A DNA stretch of 64,000 bases, taken from positions 761,254 to 825,253 of the forward strand of contig VZTG01000478.1 of NCBI GenBank assembly GCA_013397845.1, written 5' to 3'. A model generated the notes under the pieces. It saw only the letters and a list, made by a program, of their open reading frames with translations. It was not told the DNA's origin and did not search any database. Positions within the stretch are counted from its first letter, which is position 1. Each line of letters starts with the position of its first letter. Source of the stretch: Melanocharis versteri (taxonomy: Eukaryota > Chordata > Aves > Passeriformes > Melanocharitidae). Of the stretch, positions 26,253 to 36,854 are shown in pieces. The position numbers were made by a program, and so were the translations under genes.

Positions 26253-26421
26253 CTGTGACAGGGAGCATATAGTTGATATTTAAAGGAAAAATTGCTGTTG
26301 AAGGACCAGCCACCTATGAGCATCAGCAGTCTTCTACCAGCCCTGGCTCTGTTAGTGTTAATGCAGTCTTATATATCCATTGCAATACTTGACCAGTATT
26401 TGAAAAAGCTTGACGAGATTG
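26253..26421 (+). other. Candidate exon with signal-peptide-like start
   Basis: Not a recognised gene. Seen: a good acceptor (pyrimidine-rich CATTTTCATCTCCCTCCTTAG ending at 26252), an ATG at 26316, 35 codons plus one base, then a perfect GTGAGT donor at 26422-26427. The exon would be 169 bases, a normal size. The predicted N-terminus is a short polar start (MSISS), a hydrophobic run rich in Leu, Ala and Val (residues 6-24), then a charged amphipathic stretch containing DQYLKKLDEIG. That is the layout of a secreted or membrane protein's first coding exon. If unspliced, the frame stops after 41 codons (26316-26441). I match it to no known family and see no partner exon. Chance co-occurrence of such signals in 64 kb is quite possible. 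Confidence 0.2.
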
Positions 26422-29400
26422 GTGAGTTCAAGGTGCTCTAAAAGTGTGAAGAAAATGCTGCACATGGAAGATTTTTTGTTTATTTTGCTTGAATGGGCAG
26501 ATATCTGCTAAAATTTTCATTTAAAAAGAAGTAATTTAGAGTATGAGACCATGAACTTAGAGTGTAAGATACCAAATGGGTTTTGTTCATAATTAAGTGA
26601 ACATAGGGCTGTGTTGGAAACCTGGCATCACTCCACAGCATCTACTACTAGAAATAATATATGTACAAGATAATAAAATTCACTACTAGTAATTGACAAA
26701 AAAAATGGCAAGATTTTATGAGATCATGGGAAAAATTACTTTAAATTTTTCTTGCTGTGGATACCACTAGTTACATTCTTGTAAAGTGTAGCGCGTCTGT
26801 ATCTCTACCACACTTCAAAAGGAGAGTTTAGTATGAGTGAAGCTGAAATTCAGAACGTCTAACTGAGTCAGTAGGGTGTTCTTGTGTATGAAACAAGAAG
26901 TGCACGCAGCTGATAGATACAAATGGGGTTCGTCAGAGGCCCACTCCTGAAACAAACCCAGAGGTGGCAGGAGCAAGTGCCTCTGGAGCCCCTTGTAGCA
27001 TTTCCGTCAACACCACTGCTAGGATCTAAAATTATCTCTGCAGGATCTCTTTCTGGAAATTTGTTGTCATGTGATCTAGTTTAGGAATTTTTCTGTCGAT
27101 ATCTGGGGACTGTGTCGCTGGATACCTGAAGCACTAGATGCCACTGGGATCGCTACCCAACACACCTGTAGAATCAAGGGAGGCCATATCAAAGCAGCCC
27201 AAGCCCTGGGCCTCACAGAGCAGCATCTGAATGCTTTACCCTGTTTTCCTGTCCTCTCTTTACATTGTGCAGCCTATTTTTGCTCTGCCTTTGAAAGGGA
27301 ATACTGATGCTGACTTTTATTTTCTCCTTGATGTGGTACAAAATACATGGATCCATCTAAGGAAAGTGCTCCTGGGTTGAAAGAAGATCTGTTCTGTTAT
27401 TTCTGCTAAAAACTATCTTTCTTGCAAGCAGAGACAAGTAGTTGAAATGATGGTGCAGGATTTTTAGAAGCGAGATCCCATGTCTAGGTTAACTTCTCTT
27501 TGGGGGCTGTTGATGAAATAATCCTAGGCTTCAAACTAACCTGCAAATCACTCTGTATTGAAAGTCTGCACTCAGTGGGGAGGGGAAACAGCAAGGAAAT
27601 TAAAGGAAACAATGTTTAGTGTTTGCATAGCAGCTTCACAGAGAGGTTAGAAGGGACCACAGCAGACATTTTGACTCTCTCACAAAGCCACCCGTGCATC
27701 CGCTCAGCTATATATTTGCTAGAAAATGAAGTGCAGTTAAGGGACTACCGGCACTTTGCAGCTATTCTGTTTTGCTCGTAGGTTTATGTGTTGCTAATTT
27801 GGAAACAAAGCTACTATGCTTCAGATGGTGTCATAGGTTTGATAAAGGAAGAAACGTGATAGATTAAAATACCCTCCTTTCAGGCATAGCCAATTGACAA
27901 AGCACTTGTGTTTAGGCTCAGTGGGTCATTTGTCTTGGAGCTCCACAGCTGACTCGGCACTGGGGTGGGTTGAGAAGTAAGTAGTTTTGACATTTAGCAG
28001 CCCAAGGCTTCTTTTCTCCTTGAGAGACTCGCATGTCAGCTCTGTTAGTTTTCTCCTGCTGCTACTCTTTTCAAGCAGATGGTTAAGCCTCACCTCAGCT
28101 GGGTGGTTGAGACCCTTGCAGCATTTACAAGACTAGCCAACTGAATTGTAACTGATTGTGCCTATGGGTATTGAGTAGCATATGATTTATGATTATGGTG
28201 CTTTAAATATAGTCTGTGGAAGGTACCAGAGCATAGCACCGAGTATATTTTGAAAATCCAGAGAAAAAACACTGACTCACAGAAACCCAAACACAGTAGT
28301 TCAGAAAAGGGTCCCTTCCATTCCAAGCAGGTCCTTCATGAGCATTTTGTCTATTGTAGATGTGCTCCTGCATACAGTTACTCTTCATTATGTCCTGAAA
28401 TAATTTAAACATACGATTTGCACAGAATGTAGCTTTTTGCTATAATACGTGCAGTTTAGGAGAGGGAGATTTCAAAGCTGGAGTCTGTATAGATGCTGAA
28501 GTGATAAGCCCGAAATAGCAGAGTACATTCAATGAGGTTATTGCATCGGCACCTCAGCAAGCACTGCTGTTCAGTTAGGCATAAAGCCTGAGGGTAAAGT
28601 AACGACCATTGTGGAATCAGCAGTTCTATTTTTAGACAGCTCTTTTCCAAACCACATCCTCTTGCAACACAATATTTGTTAAATTGGAAATAATATATCC
28701 CAAACAATCTGAGTAACTAGAGATCATGACTATTCAGGCTGCAATTTAACAGCAATATATATGCATCTTTCTTAAAACAACATTCCTTAAAATGAAATGA
28801 AAATGTGTTTATTTGTAATGAATGTCACCAGATAAATGCCTAGCAAGGGATATCTTATCTTCAGCTGTTTAGTAATGCTGCCTAATTATGCCCCTGCTGA
28901 AACTGGAAAATGTTGTAGAGGAAAGATGAGCATTTGCTGCAAGGTACTGTTGTGAATACAATAAAAAATCTTCCAGTCTCTCAATAAAGAGTGTTTAGTA
29001 ATATACAGAATCTAATCCAAGGTGTACCTTGCAAATGACATTTTTAGTTGCATGATCTACATTTCCTTTTCATTGGCAGAAGACAGATGAGGTCTGCAAC
29101 TTGACAAGAATTTAGTGAACGTTTTACCAAAAATAACATAGAGGACAAGTGTAGCCATTTTTAGCTCACAAACCATCAGTGAATGTGTTGAAATGTGTGT
29201 TCAGTTTTTCCAACCACTCTGATGAAATATGCTTGTTAGATAGTAAGCAGCTCAGAAGGGGAGCATGCTGTACATGCTCACATGGTGTGTGATGGGCATT
29301 ATCAGGACATAAAACTTGGTCTGCCATCCAGTAGTTACTACATGCTGTTCATCAGGCTTCACTATTGGCACCACAGGTTTAATCACATATGTTATCTCCA

Positions 29401-29841
29401 TATTGCCCACGTTTCCTGCTGGGATAAGTTTCGGGAACACAGAGTTCTTTAACTGTATTTTCTTTAACTGAAGTCTGCCGTCAATTTAGATTTATTCATT
29501 AATATTTGCTCACATTAACATTTGTGTGTGAGCTGCAACTAAATGTAAAGAAAATTGCATGGTTTGCAGGTGTAAGAAAAGCAAACTCAATGAAATGTCC
29601 CCAGAATTTTTAGCAATACTTTGCTTTACTTCTGACATGTATTCTGCTCTGACACCCTGCTCATACATGTTTTGTTTTTCCGAGGGTAAAGAAAATAAAT
29701 GTACATACTTTGCTCAGCATGCTATTCACATTATCTGAACACATATATATACCATCTGGGGACACTTTTTTTTTTTTCTTAGAACAGAAAGCAAAATAAG
29801 GACTTTTGAAAATGAGGTCTCAAAAGTTGTAATGTACCACA

Positions 29842-29864
29842 AGCAGAGCAGAGCAGAGCAGAGG
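29842..29864. repeat. GCAGA short tandem repeat
   Basis: Four GCAGA units, visible directly, at the start of a slightly GC-richer block (29840-30060) that I could not assign to any element. Confidence 0.8.
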
Positions 29865-30710
29865 AGAGACTAGAAAGGCAGCCTTTCCTCCCAGCTATCC
29901 CCCAAAAACCTCTCTGTCCATCTGGCCAGACAAAAACTCCTTCCTGACCACAGCTTAGCACCCAGATAACCCTGAATGTGTGAAGAACGTGCTCCACCAG
30001 GCAACCAGTTTTTTGCTACTTGAGGAAGCATAGGTGCCTTCAGGCAAAACCTCACCTTTAGTGATGTTCTGCCACCAATGCTTTGCAGCAGTAGCTGGCC
30101 TGAGATGCATATGCAGACCTGGAGTCCTCATAAGGGTGATGAAATTTCAGACTTTGGGTTTGATTTTCCAGGAATATTAGAGAAAACTCAGACAAAAATA
30201 TTCCCAAAGAATGTGCTGCACTACGACATCTTTCAAGCTGTGCTAAAGCTTAAATCACACTGTATAAACAAAACTCAGCTATTTATAGTGATCAAAGAAA
30301 CACATCTTGTGGTTGCATCTAACCAAATGTTTTCTTTGAAAGGCAAACAGTTTGCCTGTTAAAGGACACGAGCAGAGTCTGTTTAAATGAAACAGAACAT
30401 GCTTGCTCGTATTTCTAGAGTACTAAACAGCCCTTCCTGGGAAGTGTGAAGTGCCACTTGAGAACTGAGATATTGAGCTGTTCTTATTAGTCCTTCAAGT
30501 TGTTGGTTTCAGAACAATGTTACAAATGCTATTGCATTTGTAAGGGATAATTTTAAAAATGGAAAGATTTGAGGCATCTCTACATCAGTATTTTAGAGAA
30601 GCTGAAATAGCATTTAAACTTGAAATTCGTCTGAATTTTCACCAGTTAGGGACATACAAGACTTCAGACATCCTTTTGTAACGTCTGACAGTGACACATC
30701 TTACAACAGA

Positions 30711-30762
30711 ATCACAGAATATTCTGGATTTAAAAACAGATCTTAAAGAGCTAGAATTATGC
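30711..30762 (-). mobile_element. Probable short CR1-type tail
   Basis: The plus strand begins ACAGAATCACAGAATATTCT and continues with a decayed match to the CR1 3' end (GATCTTAAAGAGCTAGAATT in place of the usual GACCTTAAAGATCATCTAGT). Only about 50 bases are alignable by eye. It could be a CR1 tail or the tail of a SINE that uses the same end. Confidence 0.5.
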
Positions 30763-30887
30763 AAGTGACAGGTCATGAATGCTATGGGTCTCTGGAGGAC
30801 AGAGAATTTGTTGTGTTGTGCCACTGTACTCTTCATCAAGGATGAGATAACACTATGGTAATGTTATAGTGCTTTTTTTTTTTTTTT

Positions 30888-30923
30888 NNNNNNNNNNNNN
30901 NNNNNNNNNNNNNNNNNNNNNNN
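30888..30923. other. Assembly gap (36 N)
   Basis: Thirty-six Ns preceded by a run of 15 T and followed by TTTTATT. The flanks suggest an unresolved T homopolymer or T-rich simple repeat. Confidence 0.99.
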
Positions 30924-31176
30924 TTTTATTACCAGTATAATGAATTGTACAGATACACACATAAGGTTCATTGAGCCACAGAATTTTTTTATTTCTTCCA
31001 TTTCATCAAGTCCTGATCAGCTTCAAAGGATAAACAGCACCACAGTCAAATAATCTTTTCATTTCCTTCAGGAAGTTATATTGTCATTACCACTTATGGG
31101 CATTTCTGGTTTGGGGCTTTTTGTCTTTTTACTTAATTCAGCAAAGCTGGATCTAGTGCAAGCTTCCATAGTGCCA

Positions 31177-31300
31177 TGGTTTAACCCCAGCTGGCAACTA
31201 AGCACCCACAGCTGATTACTGACCCTCCCTGGCCCACTGTGGGATGGCAGAGAGAATGAGAAAAGTAAGAAAATCCAGAATTGGGTAGAACTTGAATCTA
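31177..31300 (+). mobile_element. Avian ERV LTR 5' fragment
   Basis: Starts with TGGTTTAACCCCAGCTGGCA and continues ACTAAGCACCCACAGCTGAT, then GGGATGGCAGAGAGAATGAG. This is the start of an avian endogenous retrovirus LTR related in layout to the one at 47830. Similarity fades after about 31300; the following ~200 bases could be further decayed LTR. No internal coding region is visible. The family name is not assigned. Confidence 0.7.
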
Positions 31301-32801
31301 TATCATCCTTGAGAATGAAGAAGGAGGTGGGATGTCCTGCTATGACATGCTGCTCTTAACCTCTTGTAAATCAAAATTTTACTCATTCCAGCCCTCTTTC
31401 ACTGAGGTGTGGTTTTGGCAGTGGGAGTAGACCTGCCAACTCCATGGAGAAAAAAGTAGGGTGGCTGTGAAACTAACAGATGTTCAGAAAGGGTAATGGA
31501 CAGTGGTTGACACCCCGTCTAGTGTTAAATGAAAATCCACAGGAAAAAAATCTCAAACGACAACCAAATTCCCTTTTCATTTCAGGAGGAAGAGAAGTAT
31601 GTCTCAAGATGAATAGTAAAATTATTCTTGTAAGCAGAATTTGACCACTGAAACTTAAACAAGACTAATTTTATATTAATCAGACCCCTTAGAAAATGAC
31701 TCCTGCTGACTGTTCTTTCCTATGCCAGTACAGTGTACAAGAAAGCAATAACACTCATTAATTGCAAGGAATTCTGCAATTAGAAAATGCATTATGTTTA
31801 ATAGTCACGACGTTAAGCACTAAAGAACATAATATCTTAAAGCTTCTGTGAATCTAGACGTTTGCAGGTTGGGTTTTTTTTCCTTCAGCTCCTAAAATAC
31901 CTTTGAAACTTTTGGTTAAATTATCTGTGTTCTGTACCTATTTCTTTTTTTTTTTTTAGTTCTCCTAGTACATTTTCTTTTTCTATGCTTTAGTGGTACA
32001 GCTTCATGCTGTTTTCCACTCCTGCCCAGGTGCTTGGTCTGACAAAACAGACCTGATTTAGTGTAAGTTGTATATATTGTCTGGACTCTGTAAAGTCTTG
32101 CAGAGCATACTCTGACCAAAGTGACTATTTTAGCGAGAGAACTGAGTAATAGAATTGTTTGGTTGTTAATTGAAACTCACATTTCTCATTTAAAGAATGT
32201 GAACAAATAGATAGGAACATCCTCAAGAAGTGTGTCAGTTATGCTAGTGAAGATACAAATTTTGTCCCTTTAAAGTATTTCATAGTTTGAATCTGACTGG
32301 TATCTCAGTAATGCCAGGCACAGACCCAAAATAAAAATACAGTGAAGAAGTATCAGAAACATTTTATTCTTGATACTTAAAAAGAAAACAACTGGATTAT
32401 TCAGACATGAAGCTTATCTGGGACACAGCACCGCTCACTGCAGGAATCTAGAGATGGTCTCCTCTTCAGTCTCATGGGCAAGATAGATTTATGTTTTAGT
32501 ATTTTTAGTATTGTGAGGCCATAGTAGTTCTCTCTTGCATCACCTGACTCTGTTATTTAGATACAAATCACAGGAAACCAAATTAAGAGGAACTATGAGA
32601 CCTCCTATCCATAAGCCTGTTGTTTTCCCGCATAGAAACTTGCCAATTTTTCAGAGACACAACAGCATCGCCTCAAGAATCCATTTTGGCAATTGGCTAT
32701 TCAAACCACGAAAAAGTTTTTTTAGTGTCTAGACTAAATATTCCTTGCTGCTTGGATCCAGTGCTTATTTATTTTATTTGCAGCTTATTCGTCTTCTTTT
32801 T
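31301..32801. other. Intergenic DNA, nothing recognised
   Basis: AT-rich sequence without an identifiable gene. Part of the first 200 bases may be eroded LTR. Confidence 0.5.
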
Positions 32802-33314
32802 ATGGCTGGTTTTTATTCTATTGATAACTGTTACCTTGCTAATAGAGCTGTGGCAGACAAGGGAAATACTGTAAGGTATTCTCCACAAAGAAGCAGACAA
32901 ATGACTAAGGAAGAAAGGACAAGCAGAATACAAGAGGGAGCTCTTGAGATACATGTTTATATCTTCAAACCTTTTCTACATACAAGTGGCGTGTGCCAGG
33001 ACATGACAGCTGCTCTCGCCTTGCAGCAGAGTTATCTGGAAGGTGCAGACAGGAGCAGGCAGATTATTCTTAGTAACCCGCTCGAAGGCATCAAGCCTCC
33101 TCTCTCTCCTCGACTTTGGTGCAAGAGAACAAGCAACATAAACAAGATTGGGGTTAGGTCTAGATATAGGGTTTTCCTGGGAATGCTGGGGAGCATGAAC
33201 TGCAGTTACTGCCGGGTTCTCATTAGATTTGTTCCTGACTATTACATCTGGTTTACAAGAGAAAAGGCAAACCTGACACTATTTATTTTGGAAAAACTAA
33301 AGTCTCTCCATTAG
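32802..33314 (+). other. Unassigned 170-codon open frame
   Basis: The longest open frame in the desert that I cannot explain by a transposable element. It runs from an ATG at 32802 to a TAG at 33312-33314, and the frame is already open from at least 32745. The product would be basic, without an obvious signal peptide, membrane span, repeat or catalytic motif; it contains several Cys and a Lys/Arg-rich segment (TKEERTSRIQEG). The start context is weak (T at -3, G at +4). Local GC is higher than in the surroundings, which lowers stop frequency. No family is recognised. It is more likely a chance frame or part of a non-coding transcript than a gene. Confidence 0.15.
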
Positions 33315-34370
33315 GGATTCAGTAACGCTGAATAGAGAGAGGGCTGAGCTATAGTGTAGGTAGGATTGCTTTCCTGTCTTAAAAGTCCTAAAATTTGATG
33401 GATTTGATTTATTTCTCTAGAATTAAATCCAATACTATAATTATAATCCTAGATTAGGATATAAAATTCCGGGGTATCACTTTGGAAATAAAGTATATGT
33501 AGCATTCACTATTTTGGATATGAAATGTCTGAGCAGCTCCTGTTATTTTAGGATCTAGACAGATTGGCCAACCTAGGCTTATGGCTGGTTCCTTTAAGAT
33601 CTAGAGTAATATTATTTCTGGATATTTCCAGGGTATTTTCCTTGGATTCTAACATGTATATAAGATTAGGTTTCTAATGGCGGTGTGATTGCAAGGGTTA
33701 GAATTTGATTAGGATTCTGAAATGTAGAGAGTTCTGAGATGCAGTAAATTCTGGGTTTAGGAATGTTCACTAACTAAACTAAACTTTAGGGCTTGTACAT
33801 GAAAGGAAGCAGTATGGTGAGTGACTTTGCATCACTTCCATTATATCACACCTGAGTTAAATCTGGAGTTTGGGATAAAGAATACAAAGAGGTAAGATTA
33901 ATTTTCATATTGTGGTTAAAAACCATGTCAGGGCTAAATTTAGGACATTATTGTTTGGACTTATGAGATTTTGGGTTTGTTTATAGTTTTGTGGGGTTTT
34001 GTTTTGTTTTGTTTTGGTTTTGTCGGTTTTTGGTTTTTCGAGCTACCCTTCAGGCTGTGGCATGAGGTAGGATTGGATATAAGAAGTTACCTGCTGTCAT
34101 TTTGGAACCACTGCTTTTGAGGAAGTACATGGATAGTCCATATAAATTATTTAAGGTAAGACTCAGCATGAAATTAAAATGCCTAATTTATGCATTTAAG
34201 TATATGTAACTGCTTGTGAGTAAGATGCCTAAAATACTTTTGTACTCAGCAGAGATACAGTTAATAAGTGATTCATCTGAGACTTAATTCATAGCGAATA
34301 GTCAAAGAAATTACTACAATTCTCAGGAACAAGTGACTGCTTGGTTCATTTAGGTTTAGGATTTGATTTG
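33140..34370 (+). repeat. Degenerate TAGG-rich region
   Basis: About fifteen TAGG tetramers, many in contexts such as GGGTTAGG, ATTAGGAT, TTTAGGAT and TTTAGGGC, lie across 1.2 kb (for example near 33146, 33356, 33452, 33550, 33665, 33708, 33756, 33787, 33942 and 34353). By base composition I would expect roughly a third of that number. There is no fixed period, so if it was a tandem array it is very old. Not a recognised repeat family. Confidence 0.35.
33991..34040. repeat. GTTTT simple repeat
   Basis: An interrupted run of GTTTT units followed by GGTTTTT variants, visible directly. Confidence 0.85.
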
Positions 34371-34651
34371 GGTATGTCCAGGGATGGGATATAGCCATGC
34401 AGTAACTAATATAATTTCAGCTTGTTCCCTTAGTTCAGAATTGAGCTACTGATTTAGTTGATCATGAGAACTTTTTTCCTTGCACTTCGTAAAACCTGTA
34501 AACTATGACTCAATGTTAAGATAAAATTTAGTGTGCTGATCAGGCAACTAATGCAAATAGTACTAGAACTAGGTTAGCAGTATTTTTCAAATCATGGGCT
34601 GACTACTGTTCAGCTTTCCCTGAATGTATAGCAACCAACAATTATAATACC

Positions 34652-34700
34652 AATAATAATAGTAGTAGTAGTAGTAGTAGTAATAATAATAATGATAATA
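34652..34700. repeat. Compound AAT/AGT microsatellite
   Basis: AAT units, then seven AGT units, then AAT/GAT units, visible directly. Likely length-polymorphic. Confidence 0.95.
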
Positions 34701-36810
34701 TTTTATTATTTTTCATTTTAGCATTAGTGGTTTATCAATAAGCCTCTCTTTTTTCTTCCTTCTTCACCCCACTTAGACATCTTGGCAAACAAAGATGAAG
34801 AATTTTAATGGAATCTGCCTTGTCTTATTCCAGTCAAACCATGCTTTCTGCCAAGTCATTCATACAATAGATATCTGACTGGTTTCATACCTCTGCACAA
34901 GGGGAAATCATAATAACCTGAAAATGGTTTTGTAAAAATTTCACAGAATGAGTTACTCATACATTAATGACTCAATCTTCACATTTAACATTATTACTTG
35001 TTAAAGAATGAATGCTTTTGGACAGGTTTTTTAATCTCTCAGGAATCGATGTCTGGGCTACATTATAATCTCACACTGAATTTTATGAAACTGCAATTGT
35101 GTTCATAAGACTTCAGCTCAGAACTCACTTTTCCATAACATTTTGAAAATTGCCAACCTTGTAATTATGAACCTTCGAACACAGAAACAAAAGGTAGCAT
35201 TTACAGACAACCTCACTGTATCACTGAAAAGTGCAGTTCTAAAAGCTTTTATTTTAAGATCAACTAAGCCTCTAAATTATGCCTCAAGAAAAGGACATTT
35301 GCAAACTCTTAGAGACAGAATAACATCATCATAAATACAATAATCGACAATCAGAGAGCGCTCTTCCTGAAAACCTTAATACTTGCGAATGAAGAGCCTG
35401 TTGCATAACTTTTAGCTAGGTAGAAGTAGAATAACATTAACTTGCTCTCATATTGGAAGGACTGCAAACATGAAAGCGTTATCAGTTCATCATTTGTCAG
35501 TGTACAGCAGCATTCCCTGAGCTTTGTTTGAGAAGATGGTTGTGTGCTATGACACTGCTTTCAGTGCCATAGCCAAGACCCAGTTGAAGTTTTAAACATG
35601 CAGCTCTACATTTAAATATGCAGTCAACATTGAGACACCCTTTCATAGCTCAGTCTTTCCACCTGCATAGTTAGGCTACTTAGGTAAGCTTTTGTACAAG
35701 CTAGAAATTTGTCCTCTTAAAAAAGCATCAACATGCTTCAATTTAAAATAATGGTTATGGAATTATGATCAAAACACAGATTACTAGAAGGGCATGCTAT
35801 CCTGAAAAGAAATCATCATCAATCCCAACTAAATCAACCTTGAATGATTAATTTCCCTAAATTGCATCAAACCATGATGTAGGCACTGCAGTCACCTACT
35901 ATGCAAATGGAAATGCAAGACAAATTTGAGACAACACTGATACAAAGACTGTGTGACTGAACCAAAGCTTTTAAAACCATCTGTATTTAATTCCATCCAA
36001 CAATAAACAGTAAAACTGCTCGCTTGCTGTATTTCTCTTAATAAGCATATCCTTTAATGTCAATTTTACTTCTATTGTTAGCTCACATATTAAATGAGGA
36101 TTACTGTGATGTTTTATAGCACTACTGACTGTGTGCTCTTCTCTAGTTCATCTATTCATGCCTGCATATAAAAGAGAGCAAAACAACAGACAAGTAGGTA
36201 TTACAAGACCAAACAAAAAGTACTCAACTGGTATCTCTTCAAATGTTCGTAAAGAGCATTTACATGCATGGAGATTTGATGACTCTCCTTACAAGAAAGT
36301 GAATTTTATGTTTACAGAAGTTAAAGACATTCTTTGAAACATTTGAAACACTGCCTTTGAACTCAGATCTAGAGAAAGTAACCTGTGAGGTTCTGTAGGC
36401 CTATTGGTCCTGGGAGACCTGCTCTCTAATCTTTTATTTCTGAATTTTCACTGTGTAGAAATCATGACTCATGCCAGGTTGTTTTATTTTGGAAGTTGCA
36501 TTTACAGGAACTACAAGCATCTTGGAAGTTTAAAATCTGAAAGATAATTTACTCAAGTGAGTGAAAAGGGTACCCAAACTTGTGACATGCAGATCATCAC
36601 GCAGGTTCAAAGGGATTGACCATTAAGTTTGCTGATATTTTGGCATAAATAAGTGAATTATTATGGAGCATTTGGCCACTCATGAAAGCTGTGAGGCAAA
36701 AATAGACTTAAATTCAAATCCAGGCATCACAGGTACAACTAGTGAAACTGATAAAACCCCAAACCCAGAAGTATCCAAAGACTTAATTGGAGTTGTATAT
36801 CTCATGCTTG

Positions 36811-36854
36811 TCTTCTTTTTTTTTCTTTTTCCTTTTTTTTTTTCCTTACTTTTC
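36811..36854. repeat. T-rich polypyrimidine tract
   Basis: A run of T interrupted only by single or double C, visible directly. Confidence 0.85.

Larger units (their letters stand above)
16321..30710. other. Intergenic DNA, no confirmed gene
   Basis: About 14 kb without recognisable transposable elements, RNA genes or known exons. Small features are a 14-base-spaced duplication at 17524-17548, an imperfect hairpin at 21265-21304, an ACATAGGT-rich patch at 22420-22490, a GCAGA repeat at 29842-29864, and the candidate exon at 26253-26421 listed separately. Open frames up to 114 codons show no family motif. The scarcity of repeats over this length is normal for bird intergenic DNA. Confidence 0.5.
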
